Positions 1 through 9,534 are shown, counted from the first letter of the stretch. The stretch: DNA of 64,000 nt from a candidate division KSB1 bacterium (GCA_034506255.1 JAPDPX010000005.1:482767-546766); one strand, 5' to 3'. Notes: generated by a model not told the origin, from the letters alone. Program-made: numbers and translations.

Positions 1-2
1 CG

Positions 3-197
3 TTCACGCACTATGCCCGCGGCCTGGAATTTTACCGGCAGCAGCAATGGCAGAAAGCCATCGCCGAGTTCCGGCGCGTGCTGCATTTGCGCAAAAACGA
101 CGGGCCGGCGACCGCCCTGCTGCAGCGCTGTGAGATCCTGCTGCAAGCGCCGCCGCCCTCGAATTGGGACGGCGTGTTCGAGATGCCGGGAAAGTGA
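3..197 (+). CDS. C-terminal end of an adenylate/guanylate cyclase-type protein (partial)
   Basis: The reading frame is open from the left edge and stops with TGA at 195-197, giving the last 64 residues of a longer protein. It contains GLEFYRQQQW followed by AIAEFRR and then NDGPATALLQRCE, and ends with a PPSNWDGVFEMPGK tail. Cyclases carrying CHASE2 and class III catalytic domains commonly end with such a helical segment (one TPR-like hairpin, a short RC-containing helix, then WDGV). The catalytic domain lies outside the window, so the assignment rests only on this tail. The next gene starts 21 bases downstream on the same strand, so the two may share a transcript. Confidence 0.6.
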   Translation, partial: FTHYARGLEFYRQQQWQKAIAEFRRVLHLRKNDGPATALLQRCEILLQAPPPSNWDGVFEMPGK

Positions 198-218
198 ACC
201 AGGAGCGGGAATACCGTC

Positions 219-1310
219 ATGCATGCTTCGCTGCAATCCCTGCCGCAAACCAGCGATGGCCCGGCACCCGGTCCGGCACACCGCATCCAGCGCATCTTGG
301 TGAGCCGGCTGCGCTTTCTCGGCGATGTCCTGCTGACCACACCGGTGGTGCGTCGCTTGCGTGAAGTGTTTCCCGCCGCTGAGATTGTCTATTTGACCGA
401 GGCGGCTTATGCGCCGTTGCTGGCGCACAATCCGCATCTCGACGAAGTGCTGGCCTTCGCGCCACAGGCCCCGCTCACCGCGCAGGCGCACTTCTACCGC
501 AGCTTGCGGCGCCGGCGCTTCGATCTGGTCATCGATTTGTTCGGCAATCCCCGCACGGCATTATTGAGCTGGATCACCGGTGCGCCGGTGCGGGTGGGTG
601 GCGATTTCCGCGGCCGCGGCAAGCTCTACAGCCATCGTGTGCCTCCGCCCAATGGCGATCCCGATGCCATCACCTTTCATCTGCGCAGCCTGGAGATTCT
701 GGGTATTGCACCGGGTGACAGGCGCACGGAAGTTTTTCTGGTGCCGGAGGAGCGTTTGTGGGCACAGAGTTTTTTGGCGATGCAGGCGATTGATCCTGCC
801 CGGCCGCTGGTCGGCATGCACCCGGGCGCAAGCTGGCCCAACAAGCGCTGGCCCGCCAGCCATTTTGCCGAAGTGGCGCAGGCGCTGTTGCAGGCGGAGG
901 TGCAGGTCATCCTCACGCAGGGCCCGCAGGAGGGGCCAATCGTCACCGCGGTCAAACAACAGGCGCCCGGCGTCAAAGTCTTGCCGGTGCTGTCGCTGCG
1001 CGAAACCGCCGCGGTGCTGGCGCGCTGTTCGGCGTTCGTCTCCAATGATTGCGGCATTCTCCATCTCGCGGTGGCGGTGGGCACGCCTACCGTGGGTTTG
1101 TTTGGCCCGAGCCAGAAGGAGATTTGGTTTCCCTATGCCGCGACCCACGGCCATCTGGCCCTGGATTTCACCATCGCTTGCCGGCCGTGCCACCAGAACG
1201 TTTGTCCCCTGCAGCACCTCGATTGCCAGAAGCAACTGCTGCCACCGCGTGTGCTCGCCGCGGTTTGGCAGGCGCTCAAGCAGCGCCCGCCGGCAGAACG
1301 CGCGGCGTGA
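219..1310 (+). CDS. Glycosyltransferase family 9 (heptosyltransferase-like)
   Basis: This 363-residue protein has the two-Rossmann-domain pattern of ADP-heptose:LPS heptosyltransferases. An N-terminal SRLRFLGDVLLTTP segment (about residues 29-42) is the usual acceptor-side loop. HPGASWPNKRWP lies near residue 203 and SNDCGILHLAVAVGTPTVGL near residues 273-292, followed by FGPS; these form the nucleotide-sugar site. The family adds heptose or a related sugar to lipid A core on the cytoplasmic face of the inner membrane. An AGGAG lies about 14 bases before the ATG, which is a long spacing. It follows the cyclase tail and precedes a two-component pair, so the neighbours do not fix the acceptor. 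The family is clear; the exact sugar is not. Confidence 0.85.
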   Translation: MHASLQSLPQTSDGPAPGPAHRIQRILVSRLRFLGDVLLTTPVVRRLREVFPAAEIVYLTEAAYAPLLAHNPHLDEVLAFAPQAPLTAQAHFYRSLRRRRFDLVIDLFGNPRTALLSWITGAPVRVGGDFRGRGKLYSHRVPPPNGDPDAITFHLRSLEILGIAPGDRRTEVFLVPEERLWAQSFLAMQAIDPARPLVGMHPGASWPNKRWPASHFAEVAQALLQAEVQVILTQGPQEGPIVTAVKQQAPGVKVLPVLSLRETAAVLARCSAFVSNDCGILHLAVAVGTPTVGLFGPSQKEIWFPYAATHGHLALDFTIACRPCHQNVCPLQHLDCQKQLLPPRVLAAVWQALKQRPPAERAA

Positions 1311-1367
1311 TGGACGTGTGACTGCCCCGGGCTGTCCGGCGCAGCCGCATGGCAATGGAAAACACCG

Positions 1368-2708
1368 ATGCCTTTTTCTCTGATGAAATCCTCCCGCGCG
1401 CTGGTCATTCTCGTCAGCGGGATGATCGTGCTGGTGCTGGCGATCGTGAATCTGGGGAGCTGGTTTTTCCTCAACCGCATGGAAGACTCTCTGGAGCAGG
1501 AGTTGGGCATGCGGCTGCGGGCTGTGGCGCGTTTGAGTGCCGAGCTGGTCGAGAGTGGCGCCTTCGCCCGCTATCTCGAACACGCCCAGGAGTTGAGCGC
1601 GCGCCTGCTGGCGCAACCCATCCTCGAGCGCATGCCGGGGGCGATCGGGGTGCAGCAGATGTATCTCATCGATCGCCATTGGCGCATACTGGCCAGCAGT
1701 GATCCGGAGTTGTTTCCGCCCGGCCGGGAGCTGGCTTATCTGCGCGAGGACAGCGCCGAGGTGGCAGCGGCCTGGGCGGGCAGGGAGAGCATTTCCGCTC
1801 TGCGACGCATTGGCGAATCGCGCTTCAAATCGGCTTATGCCCCCATCACCAGCACCGGGGGGGACGTGCTTTGCATCCTGGTGGTGGAAGCCAATGCCGA
1901 TTTTTTCGATATGCTGGTGCGCTTTCGGCGGGGTCTGATTGGGATCGGCGTGCTCAGTCTGGCGGCGCTGCTCGTACTTGCGGCCGCGCTGGCGAGCGCG
2001 GTTGCCTGGTTCCTGCGCACGCAGGAAAATCTCCGCCGCGCCGAGCGGCTGGCGGCGATGGGCCAGATGGCCGCGACCGTCGCCCATGAAATTCGCAATC
2101 CCCTGAGCATCATCAAAAACACGGCGGAAGTATTGCGGCAGAAATATGCGCCGGCGGCGCTAGCGGATGAGCTGTTCGAATTCATTCCCTCGGAGGTGCG
2201 GCGCCTCAACCGGCTGGTCACCGACTTCCTGACGTTTGCGCGCGACCGCGAACTCCGGCTGGTGCGCAGAGATTTGGCGCAGACCATTGCAAAAGCCATC
2301 GCGCTGGCGCGCAATCAGGATCAGGGCGCGGGGCTGACCTGGCACTTCGCGCCAGCCGCACCGGTGAGGGTGGCGCATGACGAAGACGCGATCATGCAGG
2401 TGTTGATGAATTTGTTCCTGAACGCCGCACAAGCCATGGAGGGCAGGGGCAACATTACCGTGACGTTGCACGACCTGCGTCCCGGCAAAAAGCAGGTTCA
2501 TCTCACGATCCACGATAACGGCCCGGGTTTGCCGGCGCCGCCGGAGAAAATTTTCGAACCGTTTTTCACCACCAAAGCCCAGGGCGCCGGACTGGGCCTG
2601 GCGGTCGCCAAACAAATCATCGAAAAACATCACGGCCGGCTGGCCGCAGAGTCGGAAAAGGGCGGGGGAACAACCATGCACATTTGGCTGCCGGCGGAGA
2701 ATTCGTAA
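1368..2708 (+). CDS. Membrane-bound sensor histidine kinase
   Basis: The 446-residue protein has a first membrane helix at about residues 11-35, a periplasmic sensor region of about 150 residues, and a second helix near 188-215. The HisKA motif AHEIRNPL follows, with phospho-acceptor His240. The HATPase domain shows the N box (NLFLNAAQAM), the G1 box (DNGPGLP), FEPFFTTK and the G2 box (GAGLGLAVAKQI). No HAMP domain is evident. The ATG at 1368 has GGA about 11 bases upstream; the second ATG at 1383 has no ribosome site, so the first was kept. Its stop lies 26 bases before an NtrC-type regulator, which is presumably its partner. The stimulus is unknown. Confidence 0.93.
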   Translation: MPFSLMKSSRALVILVSGMIVLVLAIVNLGSWFFLNRMEDSLEQELGMRLRAVARLSAELVESGAFARYLEHAQELSARLLAQPILERMPGAIGVQQMYLIDRHWRILASSDPELFPPGRELAYLREDSAEVAAAWAGRESISALRRIGESRFKSAYAPITSTGGDVLCILVVEANADFFDMLVRFRRGLIGIGVLSLAALLVLAAALASAVAWFLRTQENLRRAERLAAMGQMAATVAHEIRNPLSIIKNTAEVLRQKYAPAALADELFEFIPSEVRRLNRLVTDFLTFARDRELRLVRRDLAQTIAKAIALARNQDQGAGLTWHFAPAAPVRVAHDEDAIMQVLMNLFLNAAQAMEGRGNITVTLHDLRPGKKQVHLTIHDNGPGLPAPPEKIFEPFFTTKAQGAGLGLAVAKQIIEKHHGRLAAESEKGGGTTMHIWLPAENS

Positions 2709-2734
2709 GCCGTGATCACCAACCCGTGTCCAGT

Positions 2735-4072
2735 ATGAACGACTATCGTGTTTTAATTGTCGACGACGAGGCGCGCATGTGCGCCGTGCTCAAGGCGGCG
2801 CTGGAGCCGGAAGGGTATGCCGTGACCACCGCCACCAGCGGCACGGCGGCGATCAATGCGCTCGACACCCACGCCTTTGATCTGGTTTTGACCGATCTGC
2901 GCATGGAGGGGCCGGACGGCCTGCAGGTGCTGGATTTCGTCAAAAGACGCCACCCCGCCTGCGACGTGATTTTGATGACCGCCTACGCCACCGCGCAGAC
3001 CGCAGTCGAAGCGATGAAGCGCGGGGCGTATGATTACATCATCAAACCCTTCGAGCTTGATGAACTCAAGCTCAGAATCCGGCGCCTGGCCGCGAGCCGG
3101 GCGCTGGCGGAGGAGAACCGCAGCCTCAAGCGCGAGCTGCGGCAGCGTTACTCCGTGGAGAACATGATCGGCAGGAGCGGGGCGATGCAGGAAGTCTACA
3201 AAATGATCCACAAAGTCGCACCCAGCGATGCCACGGTGCTGATTCGCGGGGAAAGCGGCACCGGCAAGGAATTGGTGGCGCAGGCGATTCACTATCTCAG
3301 CCCGCGCGCCGACAAGCCGTTTGTGACCATCAACTGCGCGGCGCTGCCGGAGAATCTGCTGGAAAGTGAATTGTTCGGCTATGAAAAGGGCGCGTTCACC
3401 GGCGCCGACAAGCGCAAGCCCGGCCTGTTCGAAGTGGCGGGGGAAGGCACCATCTTTCTCGACGAGATCGGCGAAATCTCCCCGGCAATTCAGGTGAAGC
3501 TGCTGCGCGCACTGCAAAACCGCCAGATCATCCATCTCGGCGGCACCGAGCCGATCACCATTCGCAGCCGCACCATTGCCGCCACCAATCGCGATTTGGA
3601 AGCGGGTTTGAAAAGCGGGATGATTCGCGAAGATTTCTACTATCGCATCAACGTCTTCCCGATCACGATTCCCGCGCTGCGCCGCCGCCTGGAGGATCTG
3701 CCCGATCTCGTCGGCCATTTTCTCACCCGGGCCGGCAGAAAACCGGCCGCCATCACGCCCGAGGCCATGGAGAAGCTGCGCCTGTATTCCTGGCCGGGCA
3801 ATGTGCGCGAGCTGGAAAACGTCATCGAGCGCGCGCTCATCATGGCGGGCGGCCAGCCCATCAGCATTGCGGATCTGCCGCCGCACATTCAGGGCGTGCA
3901 GAAACTGCCGACGGCATTCGACATTCCGGAGGAAGGCATCAATCTGGAAGACATGGAGCGGCGGCTGCTGCATCGTGCCATCGAGAAAGCCGGCGGCAAC
4001 AAGAGCCGCGCCGCCAAGTTGCTCGGCATCACCCGCCGCAAGCTTTATTCGATGCTGGAACGGCTGGGCTGA
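2735..4072 (+). CDS. Sigma-54-dependent response regulator (NtrC/AtoC type)
   Basis: The receiver domain spans residues 4-120 with phosphorylation site Asp54 (LTDLRM) and the conserved lysine in IIKPFE. The AAA+ domain has Walker A GESGTGKE (about 172-179), the sigma-54 contact loop GAFTGA (about 218-223) and Walker B IFLDEIGE. A Fis-type helix-turn-helix (NKSRAAKLLGITRRKLYSML) closes the 445-residue protein. The frame also opens upstream from a TTG at 2684, inside the kinase gene. The ATG at 2735 is preferred because MNDYRVLIVDDE is the normal start of a receiver domain. It sits directly after its cognate-looking kinase and would activate sigma-54 promoters. No GG-N10-GC promoter was confidently found nearby. 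Confidence 0.95.
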   Translation: MNDYRVLIVDDEARMCAVLKAALEPEGYAVTTATSGTAAINALDTHAFDLVLTDLRMEGPDGLQVLDFVKRRHPACDVILMTAYATAQTAVEAMKRGAYDYIIKPFELDELKLRIRRLAASRALAEENRSLKRELRQRYSVENMIGRSGAMQEVYKMIHKVAPSDATVLIRGESGTGKELVAQAIHYLSPRADKPFVTINCAALPENLLESELFGYEKGAFTGADKRKPGLFEVAGEGTIFLDEIGEISPAIQVKLLRALQNRQIIHLGGTEPITIRSRTIAATNRDLEAGLKSGMIREDFYYRINVFPITIPALRRRLEDLPDLVGHFLTRAGRKPAAITPEAMEKLRLYSWPGNVRELENVIERALIMAGGQPISIADLPPHIQGVQKLPTAFDIPEEGINLEDMERRLLHRAIEKAGGNKSRAAKLLGITRRKLYSMLERLG

Positions 4073-4650
4073 AACCGCACGGACGGCCAAAACGATGAGA
4101 GGGGTCGCGAGCGACCGGCGCATTTGCCGCCGCGCGCAAACGCAACGCCTCTCCGCGTATTGTCAGCCCGACAAACCGGCGCGCGCCGGCGGATTCCCTC
4201 TTGCCGGGCCGGCTGAGGACCGAAAGGTCGCAAGCCTTGTCACATTCTCCCATCACAACGGCCACGGGACGCCGGCGCCCGAGCCGGACACGATCCTCAA
4301 AGAACTTTCCCCACGCCTGCGGGAGTGACACCGCCCGCCTCACCTCTCCCTCCCTCACCACCGGACTGCGCAGCTTCACAGCCCCGCGCGTGGCCAGCCA
4401 ATACTCCGGTGGGCGCATGGAATCTTGTCCGCCAGCGGGCGGATAATTTTTGTCCCTCTGGAAAGCATGAACTTTTTGAATTTCATGCTCGTCGGTGTGG
4501 GTAAATGATAACGCGGCACGCAGCCACCACCAAATTCTCCGGACGCGGCGCCCCCGGGGTTCACGCTGATCTTTGTCTGCGGTGATCTGCACAAATCTGT
4601 GTCTTGAAAATTGTGGTCATTGCCGTGTGCGCTTGCATATTCATCGTGAT

Positions 4651-4705
4651 GAAAACGTAGCGCAGACCTCTTGACTGCCTGCAGGCATCGTTGCGGTAAT
4701 TTGCC
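4651..4705 (-). repeat. Dispersed palindromic repeat, copy a
   Basis: Carries the family core: AACGTAGCGCAGACCTCTTG, then a CTGCCTGCAGG palindrome. The same order of blocks recurs near 11.5, 23.4, 37.3, 41.2, 52.9, 53.1 and 57.8 kb. Confidence 0.65.
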
Positions 4706-4727
4706 ATGTCGCGCGCGGCAGTCCGCG

Positions 4728-4795
4728 TGATGAAAATGAACTTTCGTAGTCGTGCCTTCAGGCACCGACCCTGAAGGGTCTGCTGCAAAAGTATC
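4728..4795 (-). repeat. Repeat X, copy 1 (inverted partner at 52.8 kb)
   Basis: Contains two adjacent palindromes, GTGCCTTCAGGCAC and GACCCTGAAGGGTC. Read on the minus strand it matches 52824-52890 almost base for base, including the flanking AAAGTTCATTTTCATC block. Confidence 0.75.
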
Positions 4796-5179
4796 TTACT
4801 CTTGGCCGGGGCTGGAATTCGAGTTGCGGAGCGCCAAGCTTCTGCCTGGCACGCCCATTCAACAAATCACCCTGAACGGGTGGCAAAAATGTTCCGCGGC
4901 AGCCCGGCCGTTGCATCAAAGGCCTCGGCATTTTGACACCATTGGAAGGCTTGGCAAGCACAACACCCCGAGTTTGGAAAATTTTCTGAACGACATTCTT
5001 CCCCACCAGCACACCCCACCCCGGGCAATCCGCGTCGCCGGCAAGCAGGCAGTCACCCGGCCGAAATGCCGGCAATCGCTTAACGCCCCGCCGCATGCAA
5101 AAGATCGGGGCGTTCTGCTCCGGCTTTGCGCGGCAGTCGTTTTGCGCTTGTCGGGTCAGGTACTTTGTGGGAGAAGGAA

Positions 5180-6226
5180 TCAGAGTTGTGGAACGGGTGG
5201 TTGCGTGCGCAGCGAGGCCACGATGTTGGCCTCCATGCCGTGAATGAGAGACATGATGCCGGTTTCCGGGTCGTAAAGCAGGCTGTGGTTGACTTCGGCA
5301 AAATAGTCCGCAATCGTTTGCCGTAATTTCGGCCGCTCGCTGGCTTCCGTTTGCTGATGATCCCACACCTCCCAAATGATGATCCCGAAACCCACGATCA
5401 ATCCCAGCAGTTTGCCACCGCTCCTGGCCGCCACCTTGCCGCCGGTTTTGACCGCCACCTCCGCGGCCGCTTCGCCGGCGGCTTTGCCTGCCAGCCTGCC
5501 CGACACTGTGCTACCGAGGCTTTGCAGTGTCGGGCGGAAGGTTTGCGCCAGCAGCACACCGCCCGTCAGCGAGACGGCGGTTGCGGCCTTGAGGGACAGC
5601 GCAATTTCACGACTGCCTTCGGTCTGCGTGGTCAGCACCGCAATGTCGTTGAGGTAACGTTCCCACTCGGGCGCAGGAATTTTGTATTCCGCCGGAATGC
5701 CGGCCAGCCCGGCGGTCAGACGGCTGAGGTACACTTGCAACACCTCGGTGGTGATGCGTTCCAGCTCCAACTGCGCGATTTGCGGCCGCAACACACGCTG
5801 CGCAAACTCTTGCTGCACTTCTTCCGTGAGGCGTGCCGCGGCTTCCGGCTCATTCGCAAAAATGTAATGCAGCACGCGGTAGCCCAGCGCCTTCAGGGCG
5901 AGCTTCTGCTGGTTCCAATAGCCGAAATACCAATCGAGAAAATCATGATCCACCCGCCACATCAAATCGTCACTCCAGGCCTCGAGCTTTTGGGTTGCCG
6001 TGGTTTCCGCGGCGGTGCGTGCCTGCGCCAACACCGCCACGATGGCCGCGTCAACCTGTGACCAATCAACCGGCGGCGCGGGAACCGGCCTGGTCTGGCG
6101 TGCGGCGTCGGTCGCTTCGCGGTCCAACCACCATTTGCCCGGTATCATAATGACGATCACCACCACGATCAGCCAAATGATTTTGGCGGGCAAACCCGCC
6201 TGGACATTGCGTTTGTTGTCAGCCAT
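5180..6226 (-). CDS. Unknown membrane-anchored protein
   Basis: I do not recognise a named family. The 348-residue product starts at an ATG giving MADNKRNVQAGLPAK, followed at once by a membrane helix (about residues 16-34, IIWLIVVVIVIMIPG). A long, probably periplasmic, helical region with several W/Y residues (DHDFLDWYFGYWNQQ) follows. Then comes a glycine/alanine-rich stretch (about 245-285) and a second hydrophobic segment (LLGLIVGFGIIIWEVW, about 288-303). The frame runs on upstream to 6457, but that part overlaps a repeat end and lacks coding character. The gene stands alone between repeat-rich intervals, so context gives no function. The regular amphipathic composition makes a real gene likely. 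Confidence 0.75.
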   Translation of the reverse strand: MADNKRNVQAGLPAKIIWLIVVVIVIMIPGKWWLDREATDAARQTRPVPAPPVDWSQVDAAIVAVLAQARTAAETTATQKLEAWSDDLMWRVDHDFLDWYFGYWNQQKLALKALGYRVLHYIFANEPEAAARLTEEVQQEFAQRVLRPQIAQLELERITTEVLQVYLSRLTAGLAGIPAEYKIPAPEWERYLNDIAVLTTQTEGSREIALSLKAATAVSLTGGVLLAQTFRPTLQSLGSTVSGRLAGKAAGEAAAEVAVKTGGKVAARSGGKLLGLIVGFGIIIWEVWDHQQTEASERPKLRQTIADYFAEVNHSLLYDPETGIMSLIHGMEANIVASLRTQPPVPQL

Positions 6227-6335
6227 GACAGTTTTGCGGAAAGTCCACCACTCGCTTCCGATTTGCCCCAAAGGTTCCAACCTGCATTTTACCTCTTCTT
6301 TTTGCCACCTTATGACCTCTGGGGAAGGATGTGCC

Positions 6336-6349
6336 AACTTAACGTTGTA
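6336..6349 (-). repeat. Solo terminal repeat of the TIR element
   Basis: AACTTAACGTTGTA is the exact reverse complement of the left end of the elements at 25085 and 41017, and the match continues for several bases (GGTGCC against GATGTGCC). No partner end was found on either side, so this is a fragment. Confidence 0.6.
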
Positions 6350-6390
6350 ACTGACAGTCCGTCTAAAATTGCTGACTTTGCAAGGACGGT

Positions 6391-6475
6391 TCCTGCAACG
6401 GTTTGGCCGTTGCTTTAAATGCACCGAATTTTTCATGCCGCTGGCTTTTGCGGTCACCCCGGCTCAGCCGGGGGT
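6391..6475 (+). repeat. TGCAACGG hairpin repeat, copy 1
   Basis: A TGCAACGG...CCGTTGC hairpin is followed by AAATGCACCGAATTTTT and a CCCCGGCTCAGCCGGGG palindrome. The order of blocks matches 19538-19621. Confidence 0.6.
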
Positions 6476-6824
6476 GGTCCGTTTTCAGCCAGACGCTGAA
6501 TAAGCGCTTTGGGATGGAAATCGGTTCAGACTGTCGGGAAATAGCGCAAACATCACATCAAAGTCAAGAACGCCTGCGCCACGCCAGCTTGATTTGGAGC
6601 TGAAGGCCGCCACAGCATGGTACACGCAAGGCTGTCAAACACAGCCATTATCTTCCGCAACCCTCACTTTTGCTGGTATTAAGCATGCGTCAGCCGCTGA
6701 CTAACAGCCACAAATCATCATGGAGGTCAGCAGCCGCAAAATGCCACAGGGGACCCCAACAAGTTTTATCATTTGAAAAGCTCGAGGGTCTCCGTCCGGC
6801 AACAGCGGACTTTGGAGGAATGTC

Positions 6825-6862
6825 TCTGCAACACGCCTGTTGCTTCAAAACCTGCCAAGTTT
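6825..6862 (+). repeat. TGCAACGG hairpin repeat, short copy
   Basis: CTGCAACACGCCTGTTGCTTCAAA repeats the hairpin and the TTGCTTCAAA tail of the copies at 6391 and 19538, without the second palindrome. Confidence 0.45.
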
Positions 6863-7479
6863 TCACGATAAACACTTAGAAGACACCGCGGCTCCGCCAG
6901 CGAAGCTTGGGCGGGCAAACGTTATTTCATGGCTTTGATTACGATCAGCGACTTCAAGTGATGGAGGCCTTTGTCGGGGAAGATACTTGTAACTGATCCC
7001 TCTTTCTCTTGTGAAAGCTGCGCTCCCACGCAATGGTTCTCCAGGGTTGCCGTGGGAATTCCTGATTTGTGGCAGCAGTCCATCTCTTGACCATTGGGCT
7101 GAACCATGACTTCGCTGGTATGATGACTGTGCCTGCCTGCTGGTGTCATTGCAGGAGGCATCCGGCCAAAGGCGTGGGGTCACGCTCGTGTTGTTGCCCG
7201 CTTTTATGAAATTTCACCACCCTGCCAGGCCTTTTACAAGCTTGGCCGGAAGGGCAGAGCGGGAGGCCACGCCAACACATCAAGATACCGCCACGTCAAT
7301 CCCAGTCTTTTATTTCAAGAGCGATGTGAGCAACAAACCGGGCATTTGTCCTTCTTCCCCCTGCGCTTGGTGCATGCAGAGGCAGGTACCCGCCGGGCAG
7401 GAACAGGGGGTGAGCCAAGCCGCCAGCGGGGAGGAACATCTCGAAAAGCAATGCGACAATTCACTTGCAGAGGTGCTTC

Positions 7480-9330
7480 ATGAAAATCACTTCCCTCTTC
7501 GCTGCTGCGGCGAGCAGCGCGCTGCTCTGGCTGCCGCTGGCAACGGTGTCCGCGCAATCACAGCAGACGGAAGCCCTGGCGTGGTTTCAGGCGGGCCTCA
7601 AGGAACAGGATCCGCAAAAAAAGATCGCCGCCTATCAACGGGCGATCACGCTCGATCCTGAATTCGTCGAGGCCTTGTACAATCTCGGTGTGACCTACAA
7701 GCGTCGGGGTGATTTGGGGCGGGCGGAGGAATATCTGCGTCGCGCGTCCATCATCAAACGCGAGGGCGTCAAGAATGAAACAAGATTTCAGATTTTGTAT
7801 GAGCTGGCCGGCGCCTATCGCCGGCTGGAGAAGCCCGCGGAGGCCGAGACGGCATGGCGCGAGGCCCGGCGCCTGACCACCAACGCGGACATGCGCGCCC
7901 GCATCGCGTTGGAACTGGGGCGGTTGCTCGCGCAGCAGGGGCGCCATCAGGAGGCCCTGACCGAATTGCGCGAGGGCCGCGGTCTGAGCAGCGAGAACCA
8001 GGCCGACTTCACGGCCCTGATCGATGCCATTGAGCGGGAAGTGGAAATGCAGCGGCTCTATCAAGCCGCGGAGGGCGCGCTCGCCGCACGCCGGTATGCC
8101 GAAGCCCGGACGTTGCTGGAGCAACTGCGGGCCAAGGACACGGGCTATCGGGACGTGACGGCGAAGCTTGCGCTAATCGACTCCCTGCTGACGACGGAAG
8201 CCCGGCAGACCACTGTTGCTGCCCTGTATGACCAGGCGCGGCGTTATGTCGCCGATGGCCGCTGGGAACTGGCGGTGGCCGCTTACGAGAACATTCAGCA
8301 GCAGGCCCCCGGCTACAAGGATGTCGCGGCCCAACTGGAGAACGCGCGCCGGCAACTGGAGCAAAAGCAGCTCACCGAAAATCTCGAGCGCGAATATGCC
8401 AGTGGCATGGCGGCGCTCAAAGCACGCAACTGGGCACGCGCCATTCTCGCCTTCGAAGAAGTTTTGCGGCTGGATCGCAATTTTCGTGATGCCCGCAAAC
8501 GCCTGAGCGAGGCGCAAAACGGGCTGGATCGCGAAAGCAGCGAGTCGGTGGCGGCGCGCTACTATGCCGAGGGCGTATCGGCATACGGCCGCAATGATCT
8601 CGGTGCGGCGCTGGCGGCACTGGAAAAAGTGCGGCAAATCAATCCCGGTTATCGCGACACGTCACACTTGCTCGCCGAAATCGAAGCCGCGCTGCAACCC
8701 AGGCAAAGCGTGACTGTGCCTGCGCCGACCGCCGCGGTTTCCTCGCCCCAAGTCGATTCGCTTTATCAGGCCGGCATGGCAGCCTTCGACCGGCAGGATT
8801 GGGCACAAGCAGTGTTTTGCCTGGAGAAGGTGCAAACGCTGGCGCCCAATTACCAGCAGGTGGTCGATTACCTGGCGCAGGCCCGCACCAATCTCCATCT
8901 CAGCACGCCACGGCGGGCCGCACAGGCCGAGCCGGGCGGCGGGCTCACCCCCGCCCATTTTGCCGGGGTGCTGTTGCTTGTGGGGATCGTTCTTGGTGTC
9001 ATCCTGCTTTCGCCGGCAAGCCGGGCCCGCTTGCAGCTTTTACGCGGCAATCATGCCGCGGCCGTGGCCCTTTATGAAGACTTGCTGGCGCGGCATCCAC
9101 AACGCGCCAAGTTCTACACCAATCTGGCGAACCTGTATCTGCTGATGGGCCGCACGGATGAGAAAGCCATGAAAGTTTTCAAAACCGTTTTGCAATTGAA
9201 TCTCGCCACGCGCCATCGTGACCGCATCGCCCTGCTCGTCGAGCAAAATGCACCCCCGGCTGGAAGGCTGGACGCCGATGCCGGCGCGGTTTTGGGGAAT
9301 GCCATGCGGCCGGAATCGAACAAGCAGTGA
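7480..9330 (+). CDS. Secreted/membrane TPR-repeat protein
   Basis: The start at 7480 has AGAGG six bases upstream and gives a clear signal peptide (MKITSLFAAAASSALLWLPL, cleavage near AQS). The frame opens five codons earlier, which is less likely. The 616-residue protein is built of tetratricopeptide repeats from about residue 30 to 475, with typical lines such as ALYNLGVTYKRRGDLGRAEEYL. A membrane helix (about 492-510, FAGVLLLVGIVLGVILL) splits the array, and two further TPR-like units lie beyond it. The protein therefore likely places one TPR platform on each side of the inner membrane. It heads a same-strand cluster with a porin and a small binding protein, suggesting a scaffold for that uptake or assembly system. 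Confidence 0.85.
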   Translation: MKITSLFAAAASSALLWLPLATVSAQSQQTEALAWFQAGLKEQDPQKKIAAYQRAITLDPEFVEALYNLGVTYKRRGDLGRAEEYLRRASIIKREGVKNETRFQILYELAGAYRRLEKPAEAETAWREARRLTTNADMRARIALELGRLLAQQGRHQEALTELREGRGLSSENQADFTALIDAIEREVEMQRLYQAAEGALAARRYAEARTLLEQLRAKDTGYRDVTAKLALIDSLLTTEARQTTVAALYDQARRYVADGRWELAVAAYENIQQQAPGYKDVAAQLENARRQLEQKQLTENLEREYASGMAALKARNWARAILAFEEVLRLDRNFRDARKRLSEAQNGLDRESSESVAARYYAEGVSAYGRNDLGAALAALEKVRQINPGYRDTSHLLAEIEAALQPRQSVTVPAPTAAVSSPQVDSLYQAGMAAFDRQDWAQAVFCLEKVQTLAPNYQQVVDYLAQARTNLHLSTPRRAAQAEPGGGLTPAHFAGVLLLVGIVLGVILLSPASRARLQLLRGNHAAAVALYEDLLARHPQRAKFYTNLANLYLLMGRTDEKAMKVFKTVLQLNLATRHRDRIALLVEQNAPPAGRLDADAGAVLGNAMRPESNKQ

Positions 9331-9534
9331 CCGCATGCAGTCACACGTTCTCCCAAAGGACGTGAGCACTGTTGCGCGGGACAGATGGGGTGTGCCAGCC
9401 GGGCAATGCCTGGCAACCGGAACAACCCTGCCGCCCGGAAATGGCGTGTGGAATCAAAACGATTTCGCTGCGTGCCAGCGTCAGTCGTGGCACAGTCAGC
9501 ACAACTTGTACCTCGTTGAAGGAGCTTTCCTCTC

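Larger units (their letters stand above)
4073..5179. other. Long gene-poor interval with repeats
   Basis: About 1.1 kb with no convincing gene. Open frames here overlap one another and carry no recognisable domain. The right half holds a copy of the palindromic repeat family (4651-4705) and a second repeat (4728-4795) that recurs inverted at 52824-52890. A short hairpin, TTGTCCGCC-agc-GGGCGGATAA, lies at about 4426-4446. The rest shows no structure that I can name. Confidence 0.6.
6227..7479. other. Gene-free interval with repeat fragments
   Basis: About 1.25 kb with no supportable gene; the short frames have no homology that I recognise. It holds a solitary end of the inverted-repeat element (6336-6349), two copies of a hairpin repeat (6391-6475 and 6825-6862), and an AT-richer stretch around 6600-6880. 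The promoter of the TPR gene should lie toward the right end, but I could not choose a single site. Confidence 0.55.

Noticed and set aside
561..2087. 508-codon minus-strand frame
   Set aside because: It overlaps both the heptosyltransferase and the kinase genes on the opposite strand and lacks any recognisable domain.
5080..5375. Extra minus-strand frames at the 3' end of the unknown membrane protein
   Set aside because: They overlap the end of the accepted gene in other frames and contain no independent start or domain.
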